The notes under the pieces are model-generated. The model was not told where the DNA came from. It did not search any database and saw only the letters and a list, made by a program, of their open reading frames with translations. Of a stretch of 64,000 nucleotides of DNA, positions 54,029 to 64,000 are shown piece after piece (position 1 is the stretch's first letter; the number at the start of each line of letters is the position of its first letter). The DNA lies in NCBI GenBank assembly GCA_020746995.1, contig JAGPXD010000001.1:62001-126000 (forward strand), written 5' to 3'. This DNA comes from Plectosphaerella cucumerina. Lineage: Eukaryota > Ascomycota > Sordariomycetes > Glomerellales > Plectosphaerellaceae. Both the position numbers and the translations under genes were made by a program.

Positions 54029-55948
54029 TCATGTCCTCCACCGGAAGCCAGGATGCTTCCAGTCCAGATTGGAAACCTCCTTGGGGCTGAGGCCTGCCAG
54101 CTCCTCCTCGACACTGCGGCCATCGCGTCTTTTGTTGTCCCACTTCAACCAGAACCAGGCAGACGTGGCGATGATGAGGATCATGCTCGCAGCCCCGAGG
54201 TTGAGCCCGTTGCCGATACGGAAATCGGGCGCGTCCCAGACGAGATAGCTCCACGTCGACACGAGGCCGCCAATGTTGCCACACATGACCTGGAACACAA
54301 GTCAGCGATGTTCATGGGCAGTAGGAGAAACACTACTCACATTTAGGCCGATGGCGCTGCTGCGCGCCGTGTCGCTGACCACGTTGGCACTGATGTGCGC
54401 GTTGGACATGGGCCCGAGAACCATGGCCGAGCTGGCGATCAAGAACGTTGCCGCGTACCTCACTGTGTTGACCCGCGATGCCAAGAACATGATGTAGCCC
54501 GTCATGACCACTGGTCTAGTTAGTGGACATCCAGCGAAGGGGGAATGGGGGTCAACTTGCAAGGCGCACTCAATGCGATGAGGACTTGCCGGCGATCCAG
54601 ATACCAGCTCAGGGCCGGGAAGGCAAGCACAAAGAAGGCGCCGACAGCATATGGCGGCACGCTGTACAGCTGGTGCTGCACAGTGGTGTAGCCAGGGTAG
54701 ATACTGCGCACAATGGTCGGAAGGAAGAATGCCAGGCCCTGCACGGTGATGTTGTTGAAGAGGAAGATGGCCGAGATCTCCAGTGTCACAGGGTTGGTCA
54801 TTCCGCGTACCAGCTTCGTGCGGTCAATGCCATCGAGGACCTCGGTGGCGCCAACACGTTCCGACTTGACCCGTGCAATGCAGAGCTCCTTCTCCTCCTG
54901 TGTAAGCCAGCGCGCGGTCTCTGGTCGGTCGGTCAGGGTAAAGAACGAGATGAGAGCCAGTCCGACTGTCTGAAGGTGTGTAAGTGGGAAGTTGAAGCAA
55001 GGGCCGCGGTCGAGTCACTTACGACGATGCCCTCAATGGCAAAGATCATCCGCCACTCTGTCAAAGAACCGAAGTGGTCGAGCGTAAGAATCGCCGAGGC
55101 GAGGAGGCCGCCGAACGCGCCAGCAAGAGGAGCCATGACCATGTATAGCGACAGCCGGAAGGTGAGCTCGGCGCGCTGGTACCAGCGGGAGAGATAGTAC
55201 GCGATGCCCGGCAACATGCCCGCCTCGAAGATACCGAGCAAGAATCGCACGCCACAGATAGCAGCCTGGGTCTTGCAAAAGGCTGTAGCGATGGAGACTG
55301 CGCCGAAGCCGACAGAGGTAATGGGGAGAAACCACCCGGGACCGATCCACTTGCAGCAGATGTTGGCGGGGATCTGGAGGCAGTCGTGTTAGTGTCTGGG
55401 ATGGAAAAGGAGCATTTCAAAAACAAGCGACTTGCCTCGAAAATGATGTAACTTATGTAGAAAACTGATAGAATGACATTGTAGTCAAATCCCTCGAGCT
55501 GCAGGTCTTTCTCCATGCCGGCGATCCGAGCATTGCCTGGGAGATCCGTCAGTCTCGCTATTGTGCTGGCAGTCTTCTGGGCTTGACATACCGATGTTAG
55601 CGCGGTCGATGAAGCAAAACAGATACAACAGAGCCACGGTAGGCACCGTGTAGAAGTCAAGCTTCCACCGCAGCTTCCGTACGGCTTCCGAGTCGAACGT
55701 CACGAGGGGATTGCCGTGGCTATGTAGTTGGGTCAGCTGTCAGAAAAGCACGTCTCATTTGCTGTTTCCCCCGGGGGCAGGGTATGGCACGGCACTCACG
55801 CATCGGTGGCCACCTGACCATGGCCGGCGGCAAGCCTGATATTCCCATGTTGGTCAGTCGTCGTCTTGATGCCGGCATTCTCGAGCGCCGCTCTCTGGCT
55901 CTCCTCGAGCTGTGTCCCGGTGGTTGAGTCTTTCTCGCTTGACACCAT
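54029..55948 (-). CDS. MFS transporter, allantoate permease family, seven exons with two GC-AG introns
   Basis: Exons 55948-55800, 55719-55592, 55536-55436, 55373-55023, 54969-54561, 54510-54341 and 54289-54029 sum to 522 residues. The cytosolic N-terminus leads to RKLRWKLDFYTVPTVALLYL and FIDRANIGNARIAGMEKDL, hallmarks of the anion:cation symporter/Dal5 group, then about twelve membrane segments (RFLLGIFEAGMLPGIAYYLS; NITVQGLAFFLPTIVR). Introns 3 (55435-55374) and 5 (54560-54511) begin GCAAGT rather than GT. The protein frame requires both (FE-IPANICC; SAPL-VMTGY), so these are genuine GC-AG introns. Likely a plasma-membrane importer of a small organic anion, vitamin or nitrogenous compound; the substrate is unknown. 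A TATAAA (minus strand) lies near 56128-56123. Confidence 0.92.
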
Positions 55949-58804
55949 CGCCGAGGGTGTACTTGGCGCGAGCTGGATCTGGATCGGTGAGTGGTGCAAA
56001 TGGAGATGGTGTGAAAAATGCAACCAACTAAGATTGCGAAGATGCCGAGATGCACTGTCGAAGGCAGAGGCTGACTAGGGGGGAAGGCTTGGAATGTGAT
56101 GGAAGAGCGAGACGAGAGCACATTTATATTTTAGTACCTACATGTCGCCCAGACCTTTCCACCCTCCGTCGAGACTGCCACTGGTCCAGTGCGAGCAGTG
56201 GCATCAGGCTGTTTCTTGGATCGGAAAAATTGGGTGAGGGAATCGCGAACCCCTGTCCACCGCGGGGCCTAAAGTAGCGCCCACCGGCATCCTAGCCTTC
56301 TAAGGCCACCGGGGCGCCACCATCTCCACCCCCCGAACGGTCTTTCAACCGCCTCGGGCGTAAGCAGGCATCGAGAAAGACGCCCCCAGCTCTACCGGCG
56401 CGGGTGCCGATTGCGGGGTATCGACAGCCACGATGAGGCCGGGGTGCGTCGGCGGCTTTGGTTGGCAGCACTACTCCTCCAGGGGGTTTGGGCTGCAGTG
56501 ATGGGTTCTCGGCTTGAGGGAGCTCATCCGGGGGAGGGGCGGCGTATCACCCAGCACCACTTCCATGATGGGTCAAAGTTCTGGAAGTCAGCCGAGCGGA
56601 CAAATCTGCAACAGACCCAATAGCAGCCGGGACATGACGGCTTCCGTCTTCTGCTGCGTCGGTTGACAAACATGTAAACAGCAGCCATGAGATTGGCGGC
56701 TTGAATGCTCATCGGGAGCTTCGTTCCGGCTGCTGGAAAAGTGCTGAAGCTCTTGCTGGCTCTCTCTTGCCAACCCGCTTAGCAAGACCCGGACGTCAAT
56801 TGCCATTGGGGGAGTCGCATCTCCAACTCAACAAGCGCTACACCAATGAGAGTGACGGAAAGTCTGCAGTCGCGCGCCGTGAGAGGCCCAGAGGTGCGCA
56901 AGCAGAGAGATGGTGGTGACCTTTACCCGTCGGCATTGGAGGTCGGCACATGAGCGAAGGTGTGGGCGACCGCCTCAAGGTTGCACTCAATGTGTCTGCC
57001 CCGCGGGCCAAGACATGCCGAAATGCCGTCTTCAGGATCCGTGGTTGTTGCCGAGCTTCATCTTACGGCCCGAAGTGATGGATTTGTCTGCAGATATATG
57101 GGTGTTATGGACGATGGACGGAATTGGAAGAGGCTTGTCGGCGTCGTACGGGCTGCAGCCGGTGCAGACGTTCAAATTGAGCCACAGCGGGAGGCCCAGC
57201 CACGTGATGAACCAGGTGAGTTGCCTCCTGCCCAATTTTGGGAGGCGATGAAGATGGGACGAAACTGAATCCTACCAGTTGTTCCAATCCATTTCCAGGT
57301 TGGTGTTCTTGCCCGCCGGCATCAGAGGAACGTCTGGTCTGAGCTACCTGTACTGCGGGGGCGCACAGCCTGAGAGAGGGGCGCTCGGTCGGGCTTCAGC
57401 ACAGACACTGGACTCGGATGAATATCGACATGGAGTCAGATCGCGGACGGCTGGCTGAAGCCATATGAGGGGATTGAAGAAAATCGCATAGTATATCGTG
57501 AGTATCGCTTAGTACTGTCCTGGTACGTGAAACATTCGTAGTACAGCTTACAAGCACGCGTACCTCTCCATGGATACCTGTGCAATCAACAGAATCTCCT
57601 CAAGAGACAGCAGGTCAACCGACGCAGCAGATCAACCGACGCAGCACATCGACTGACGCAGCACATCGACTGACGCAGCAAGTCAACAGTCCTACAACGC
57701 GCAAGTCTCTAGGTAGACAGGTATACTAAACAAATCTCCTGAAGCTGGTGCGGCGGACTAAAAATTCCGCCCCTGATTGGTATGCGATGATCGCGGCTTA
57801 CTACCTCGTGCGACTCTCGTCATTCCCCCATATGAGCAACGAGAACAGCTGCCGTCCGGATTGGAATCGGGCACATCGTTTCCATCCAGTCAACAAAATT
57901 GTTCTGAACAGCACCCCGCGCAACCTCTGTAGGATGCTCAATCCCCGTCTCCAGGGCTGAACTTGAAGCTGGCTGTGGGGGGCCACTGGGCCAGGACGGG
58001 AGGCCTATTTTCGGCCGGACAGCGCGCTCGCCGCCCGGCAAAGTTGCATCTGATTGGTCACTTCCAGCAATGCCGGGCAGGTGGGCCTCGGATCCCAAGC
58101 AGCCGGGACGGGGGCGCCGGACACCCAGCTAAGCCGCCAATGATGCCCGAGCCCTACGACTGGGGATGACGTGAGATCGTCTGCAATCGCAAGTCGCACC
58201 TGGTGGGATTGAGACAAGATCGCTCCTCGCTCGCAAGCTGACGCGGACGACAGGGAGGTTCTTGGCGGGCTGATCAACGCGTCAGGGGAACAACCACCAT
58301 CAGTATTCATGGCGTGCAGGAAAGAGGGAAGCATGCAAGCCCGCGCGGCAGCCATCAGACCCTTTGTCTGCATCGCAACACCAAATAGCCTCTATGCTAA
58401 TTTGAAAATTGCCTAGCATCGACCGCTCCAGCCGGGGTCGGTGCCGCGTAAGTACTCACCGTGCCATCCCGCCATCCATCCCTTTCAGCCCAGCCCACGT
58501 TCCCCTCCCCCTCCTTCCTCCGCTGTGTCGCACACCCTGGTCGGCCTCAGATCCCTGTCCCAAGCAAGCCCAGCCCCAACTGCAACACAGTTCTCCCCTC
58601 CTGGTCCTGGGATTTCTTTCTCCTTCCGAACTATCGCGACAGCGTCGGACTGCCAGATACACAATCAGAGAAGACAACAGAGAAGACAACGAGAAGGACT
58701 ACAACGACGACGACGACGACGACACCACAAACGCCCTCCATCTCCCGATACTCCATACCCCGCCACCTGCCGCTCCGATCGCTCGCCCCTCAGCCGCCAC
58801 CACG
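55949..58804. other. long divergent intergenic region
   Basis: About 2.9 kb between divergent genes, with no supported gene. It contains the minisatellite at 57.6 kb and, near 58700-58735, a short GAC trinucleotide run in the presumed 5' leader of the DUF7053 gene. A GTAAGT donor-like site at 58449 may start a 5'-UTR intron. Confidence 0.45.
57601..57695. repeat. minisatellite, CAACCGACGCAGCAG family
   Basis: Five tandem 17-18 bp units: CAGGTCAACCGACGCAGCAG, a near-identical second, two CATCGACTGACGCAGCA units and a final one. This is the cleanest array of the family also seen near 5.5, 8.2 and 45.1 kb. Confidence 0.9.
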
Positions 58805-59941
58805 ATGATGCGAAAAAAGGAATCCTACTCCACGGTTACTCCCATCCCAGGCTTTATCCCCCGACAGCTCGCCATCGATATCCTCCACTCCCACTCAGAA
58901 GTTATCACCCTAAATCCACTGGTTATAAGCCGTGAGCTCTTCATTATCCTACTAGGCTGTGTCAGCAGTCGATGGAGTCTGTCTCGCGAGTCGTTTGTCT
59001 TGCCACGAGGGGTCTACGTGCTGCTACTGCATCAACTCCCAAGACAGACTCCTGATGATTCCTGATACAGTCGTAAAAGGAAATTACTGACTCTTCGTGT
59101 GGTAGACCGCCCTATCCCCGCTCCCCGCGATGCCGCCGCCGACGAGTTCTACGCCACCTGGTACGAGGTGACCGAGCGCATGCAATTCGTGCCAGGCCTC
59201 GGCAAGATGGGGTCGGGCAAGATCAAGTTCAATGGCTGCTTCCACGACTTGCCCCAGGGCTTGCAGACGCACACCTATGCGCCCATGAACATCGATATCC
59301 GCATCAAGTACAGCGTCGACGGCAACCAACCCGGTATCGAGCCGCCGCCGCATATGGAGCTGGGCCTAGCCGACCTTGGCGCCCCTCGCGACGGCCTCTA
59401 TCTGCGCGAAGATATTGAGATCCGCTGCAATGTCACCCTTGCAAAATACGTCAAGGAGAGCCTCAAGACCGCCAGCAAAGAGATGATCTCCCGTATCATT
59501 AAAAAGGCGGAGCTGCTCGACTCGGGCGTCCTCCAGGCCATGATAGAAGACGGCAAGCTCAAGACCATCAACCCCAACGACCGCTCTCAGCACGGCGTTT
59601 TGCGCTCGCCCTCTTTTACCCCCGACGCCCTTGGCCGCAACAGCACCAGCCCCCGGCCCCTCTCCCAGCAGTCGCAACGCCAGTCCGCTCAGATGAACAA
59701 CGTTATGAGCCCGCCGCTGTCCCCCGGACCTGTCCCTTACCAGGTCCCGCGCGCCTCCGTCTCGGGCGCCCCCTCTTATCAGTACAACATGCTGCCGCCC
59801 CATCTCCAGCAACAGCAGCACTCACAACAGCCTGTCCCCCAGATCGCCGAGCTCCCGCCGCAATCGCCACCGTCGCAGAGCCCCGGCTTCATTGCTGAGC
59901 TACCCGGCAGCGTCTACGATCCCCAGGCGCAACTGCAATAT

Positions 59942-59992
<51 letters not shown>

Positions 59993-60334
59993 GCCAAACA
60001 GCCCGGCCTGTCACCCGACCCCAACAGTGCGAGCTGGCGCTGGTCCCAGTCGTCCAACGGTGGCGCATTTCCCAACGGCCAGCCCAGCCCGTCGCTCGGA
60101 AACTCGTCGCGTCCGACATCCATGTCTTCCGACACGAGCGCCAGCACTGCGCCAGGCGTCTCAAGCCCTGGCTTCGGGAGCTTCGCCTCTGAGCTGCCCA
60201 CCCACAACGAGACGCAGGAGGAGCACAGCGCGACCGCGGCCGCGCACTATAGGCGGCTGTCTGAGTCTCAGACCAAGGTCGGCCAGAACTCCTATGCCGC
60301 GTACAACCCGGCGGATTACGCAAGGATGCATTGA
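58805..60334 (+). CDS. DUF7053 domain protein with polyglutamine tract
   Basis: Exons 58805-58931 and 59106-60334 give 451 residues. The N-terminal domain (MMRKKESYSTVTPIPGFIPR; HSHSEVITLNPLVIS; DEFYATWYEVTERMQFVPGL; GKIKFNGCFHDLPQGLQTHT) matches the conserved fungal DUF7053 family, whose role is unknown. Splicing the single intron gives NPLVIS-HRPIPAPRD, continuous with the family. The C-terminal half is Pro/Ser/Gln-rich and disordered, with a 17-residue Gln run near 59945-59995. The only intron is an introner-like element. No signal peptide or membrane segment. The fold may bind a lipid or small ligand, but this is speculative. Confidence 0.88.
58932..59105 (+). mobile_element. introner-like element forming the DUF7053 intron (174 bp)
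   Basis: It starts GTGAGCTCTTCATTATCC, lacking the CCCCCGAG block of the other copies. It then runs TACTAGGCTGTGTCAGCAG, GGGGTCTACGTGCTGCTACT, and ends GTAAAAGGAAATTACTGACT then CTTCGTGTGGTAG. Both ends coincide with the splice sites that restore the conserved protein. The internal inverted repeat (GGAGTCTGTCTCG against AGACAGACTCC) is present. Intron phase 1. Confidence 0.92.
59945..59996 (+). repeat. CAG/CAA trinucleotide run coding polyglutamine
   Basis: About 17 Gln codons, mostly CAG with CAA near the end, in frame inside the disordered half of the DUF7053 protein. Uninterrupted CAG runs of this kind vary in length between strains. Confidence 0.92.
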
Positions 60335-60967
60335 GAAACCGGCATTTCTCGGCAGAGTCTGCTTGCTGATGACTTTCTCACGGACCGGGATACAAGGCGT
60401 CGGGCGTTTTGTTTACCTACGGCAAGGGCTATTACGTTGCGATGCTGTGTTGGGTTGGAATTTCTGTCATGATACCTTACCGTTTTATTGGGTGGCGCAA
60501 TCAGTTGAAGAGGATTTATGTTGTCTGGCGTCGAATTTGACCCTTGACCCTGCGGAATCTTTGTTATTTGAGGCAGCCCAGGCTCCATCCTCGGCCGCTT
60601 CTTTGTGTTGCACAAGTGGGTGGTCTCAACCTCGACTCGTTGAACAAAGGAACAATAATGATCTGAATATGGTTTGATATGACTTGACATTAGATCCCTC
60701 TTATAATTTTTTTTACCACTTGGAAGAGGCTCGACCTTGCAAGAGGGTCGATCCTGTCAGGAAGCTCCAAACTGAACTTGAACGCTAGAGGTGTTGCCGA
60801 AACAACCTTGGTGCTCGCTATGTTCCAAACCCACGCCCAAGAAGGCAACAAAGGTAAAGGTCATGGTCAATATCGAACAACCCTTCTGTGCGGATTCGAA
60901 TCAGGATCGACAGCCAGCCTAAGATACGTTAAGTAGGGGTCTTCAGAAGACTCTGCCGTGGGCTCTC
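60335..60967. other. intergenic, no feature recognised
   Basis: About 630 bp between two plus-strand genes, with a T-rich stretch near 60707-60716 probably within the 3' region of the DUF7053 gene. Confidence 0.4.
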
Positions 60968-61486
60968 ATGGGGAAGGCAGAAAAACTCACCACCACATCA
61001 CCAACACTGGACAAAATGTGCGTCTTCTTCCTTACACCCTCCGTGTGCAACAACCGAGGTACCAATTGCGGCCGCTTCATCTGCAACCCCGCCGTGGATT
61101 CATGCCAGAACGGCATCGACTGCACCTCTATCGAGTTCCGCATCGCTCCCGACTTCGTTGGTGTGCTCGGTGCTGAAGACACACAACGTATGGACAGCGA
61201 AGTCTGTCTCGACTGCGACCGGGACCGCGCAGCAATGCTCGCGCAGTGCAAGATAGAACTACTGCAGCGGCAGAATAGAAGGCTGGGCAACCTTTTATCC
61301 AAAGCTAACGACATCATCGCACAGACACATACCGACAGTATGGTCCTCGCTGGATTTGACACCACTCGCCCGCGTCTACGCCTGGTTCAGGACTGGCAGG
61401 CTGCTGTCAAGCATCTAATTGATTCAAGAAACGCCGACGAGGCTTGCTACCTGTCCGCAGCCCAATCACTTCAAGACAAGGAATAG
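60968..61486 (+). CDS. small hypothetical protein with Cys-containing N-terminal half
   Basis: An intronless frame of 172 residues; an internal ATG at 61016 is an alternative start giving MCVFFLTPSVCNNRG. The N-terminal half has seven or eight cysteines (CNNRGTNCGRFICNP; DSCQNGIDC; CLDCDRD). The C-terminal half is helical and charged (LAQCKIELLQRQNRRLGNLL). No signal peptide, so secretion is unlikely. Spacing does not match a known zinc finger. I do not recognise the family; length and codon use look like a real gene. Confidence 0.55.
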   Translation: MGKAEKLTTTSPTLDKMCVFFLTPSVCNNRGTNCGRFICNPAVDSCQNGIDCTSIEFRIAPDFVGVLGAEDTQRMDSEVCLDCDRDRAAMLAQCKIELLQRQNRRLGNLLSKANDIIAQTHTDSMVLAGFDTTRPRLRLVQDWQAAVKHLIDSRNADEACYLSAAQSLQDKE

Positions 61487-61769
61487 TTGTAGTTGGTGTA
61501 TTGCGTCTATCACGAAAGGCGACAGCACGGTCTCTCTACGCTACCGCTGATAAAGTATGAGACCCCAAATAAACATTTACAACATGAACGCGACGTACCG
61601 CCCCGTCCAGTAGCGCCCCGTGCTGATGTCTTCATTCCGTGGCAGGGCTTGCTGGCAGCCTCTTGTCCATACGCCTCCCTCGTTGAGCATGATCGCGTTT
61701 CATTTCCACACTGACCCAAGAAGCGAGGAATCTCCGTGTGTCGGTGGACAACATCGTCCGCCCCCGCAG

Positions 61770-64000
61770 CTACACCTCCTCGGCAGCGACAGCCTCGTAG
61801 CCGCCACGCCTCCTGCCGCGGCCCATGTCCATCAGGCTTGGGCTCTCGTACACAGCCGCATAGTTGATGTGGTCGCCGCCGAGCACCGCACTGCCATTCT
61901 CGCGCCGGCCAAAGACAGGAGCCGGGTCGCACCAGAAGTCGCGGCAGTTGGCAATGATTCCTCGGGAGTAAGGGTTCTTCTTCTTCCTGCGCGCGTTCTT
62001 CGCGCCCCCCGTTGCGGCGCCGCGGCCACGGACCGTCTCCAGGAACGGTTCGACGCCCAGAAGACGGGCCCACTGCTTGAGGAAGCCGCCGCGATGAGCG
62101 TGCTTGTGAGCATGACCAGGCGCCGCACTGCCGTCAGGGGCGGCCAGGGCTGCATGTGCGGGATCCAGAGGTGTTCCGGTTGACGTAAAGGCCGACGTGT
62201 GGGAACCGTCTTGGATACCGTACATGTTCTCGAAAGTGGTCATGGCGCGCGAAACTTGGACAAACTGCACGAAGAGAAGCATGCTGACCCAGGAGAGCTG
62301 CAGGGTCGCCCAGAGAGCCAGTACAGCCGAGTACGCATCGGCGTTGACAACTTTGCAAAGGGTGGCGCTGAGGATGTTGCAACTGTCCGAGGCGTCGGTT
62401 GAGAAGTCGGTGAGGTCTACTGATCAGCACCGTGCCATCTAGACGGCGACAAATAACTTACAGTGATATATCAGCCAGTCATACGAGATGATTCCGATGG
62501 TAAGGTTGATGAGGTAAAGGAAGAAGTGTCTGTGGTTGTTGACGCCGACACAGTTGAAGACCCAGGGGCAATGGCTGGCTGGTCAACAAGGGGGAAAAGG
62601 CAGCTGGGAATGTGACACGTACTGATCGTGCTTTGCAACACAGCGCTGGCACTGTTTGCAATGCTTGCTGCGAAGAGGAGTCCGGATCATGCAAGTGACG
62701 CAGAAGTTGTACTCGTCAAACTTCCATAGCTTCAAGAGCTCGTCGATGACCGCTTTTTGCTCGGCAATACCGTTCATCTTGGGAACGAAGCCAGGATCGT
62801 GGACCATGCTGGTGGTGTAGAAGTATGCGCAAAGGCCCACGGAGATGACGAACAGAATGTTCAGCCACCAATGCGGGTTGGACGGTGCTGTTGATGTTAG
62901 CGGAGGCCGGGCGCCGACGCAAAGGGGAACTCACTCGTGGCAAATGTCGTGTGGGGGAGCACGGTGAAGAGCCAATTCCATGAGACGAGGAACAGCGAGG
63001 CGGCAAAGATACCGGCGAGATATGGCTGGCTCGATTAGCATCTGGAGAGGATCGGAAGAGCTGGCAATCACCTACCGTCTTGTGGAAGTGCCTCATCCCA
63101 GGAGGGGCATGATCTAAGACCTGCTGAGCGCACCACTGCAGAGCATACCCGATGACGCCAGTAAGGAGCAGGCCAAGCAGAATGGGCAGGCCGGCCAGGA
63201 GATGAAGAAGTGACCAGACGATCAGGAAGGGCCAGAGAAACAGGAATTTCGTGACGAAGCCCTTCTTGTCCTGCCGCAAGTACTTTGCGCCAGGGAAATG
63301 AGGCTCAATGGCCTGGGCGTCCTCGTCGTAACCACACTCCCTCAGGGCGCGGTGCCAGGCGCCTGATGTGTTGAGTTCCTTGGCAGTCAGGGCTGGCGTC
63401 TTGCCCGTCTCAGTTTTCGCGAAGCGGTCGGAGCCGTATTCGAGGAGCTTTTGAATGCAGGCGGGCGAGCCCTTGACGAGAGCCCAGTGAAGAGCCGTGA
63501 AGCCCTGCTCATCTTTGGCGTGCACGCTGGCGCCCCAGCGAAGGAAGACGTCTACGCATTGGGGGAACCCCTTGTATGCCGACCACATGAGTCCTGTGTG
63601 CCCATAGCTGTCGAGGACATCGACGGGAATACCCTGGTGGAGAAGCAGGACGATGAGGAGCACGTTGCCGTTGAAGGTCGAAATGTGCAGCGTGTTGTAG
63701 CCCTGAGCATCGCTTATCAGGGGGTCGGCGCCGTGCTGGAGCAGCAGGTTGACGGTATAGTAGTGGCAGCGTTGCGCCGCCCACTGCAGAGGCGTCGCTA
63801 TCGACTCTCCGCCCTTCCTGTTGATCTCGGCGCCGTGGTCGATGAGGAATTTGCACATGGTGTATTGATTGTTAATTGCTGCCCACTGTCGCATTGTCAG
63901 TACAGGATTCGATTCGGCGCAGAAAATGGGGACGTACGTGAAGGGGTGTGATGCCCTCATCGTCGGTGTATGTGGCGTCGTACTCGCCCGACTCGAACAA
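61770..64000 (-). CDS. AKR1: Akr1-type palmitoyltransferase (ankyrin repeats plus DHHC), partial at right edge
   Basis: The gene enters from the right edge and stops at 61770. Five introns are visible (63937-63886, 63075-63026, 62934-62888, 62622-62575, 62461-62417). At the N-terminal side ankyrin repeats run from EGITPLH-WAAINNQYTMC through TPLQWAAQRCHYYTVNLLL and TALHWALVKGSPACIQKLLE. Two membrane segments follow, then the zinc-binding Cys-rich domain (FCVTCMIRTPLRSKHCKQC). Splicing creates the catalytic DHHC (HD-HHCPWVFNCVG). Two further segments and the TTFE motif (AMTTFENMYG) precede a basic C-terminus. It attaches palmitate to cysteines of target proteins in Golgi/endosomal membranes. 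The start codon lies outside the window. Confidence 0.95.

Noticed and set aside
1..64000. CRISPR arrays, operons, riboswitches, tRNA genes
   Set aside because: The window is eukaryotic. The direct repeats seen are minisatellites without spacers, and no sequence with both tRNA A and B box patterns was recognised by eye.

Overview
This window is nuclear DNA of a filamentous ascomycete (Pezizomycotina, most likely a Sordariomycete; genus not determined). Genes are close together, lie on both strands, and carry introns of about 45-80 bp with fungal splice and branch-point signals. The gene families are typical of saprotrophic or plant-associated moulds: Zn2Cys6 regulator, allantoate-permease-type MFS carriers, GH105 hydrolase, M14 carboxypeptidase, Akr1, DUF7053 protein, P450. 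CDS spans below run from start to stop with introns included; intron positions are given in each entry.

Layout. 1-11.6 kb is gene-poor, with degenerate tandem duplications, a GC-rich minisatellite and coding-like relics, but no intact gene. 11.7-16 kb: PhzF-like enzyme, class I glutamine amidotransferase, secreted carboxypeptidase. 16.6-22.8 kb: a compact trio of regulator, fuconate-dehydratase-like enolase and MFS transporter, probably one sugar-acid catabolic module. 23-33.7 kb: RING protein, small membrane protein, a U6 snRNA-derived insertion with a target-site-like duplication, secreted choice-of-anchor-B protein, GH105 hydrolase, and a disrupted copy of a surface protein. 36-39 kb: the longer paralogue of that surface protein, with minisatellites and a homopolymer frameshift. 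39.9-44.5 kb: Stealth-type sugar-phosphate transferase beside a membrane acyltransferase. 45-51 kb: DHFR/RibD-like protein, TPR-SET protein and a P450. 51-56 kb: chromodomain/AT-hook protein and a second MFS carrier with two GC-AG introns. 58-64 kb: DUF7053 protein, a small Cys-containing protein and the 3' part of AKR1, which runs off the right edge.

The outstanding signal is a family of introner-like elements. Four related 138-186 bp sequences each form exactly one complete spliceosomal intron, from GT to AG, in three unrelated genes on both strands: the amidotransferase, the P450 (twice) and the DUF7053 gene. They share a 5' block, an internal inverted repeat that can fold into a long stem, and a 3' block carrying the branch point. 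The other introns in these and neighbouring genes are short and unrelated to each other. This indicates intron gain by copying of a mobile sequence.
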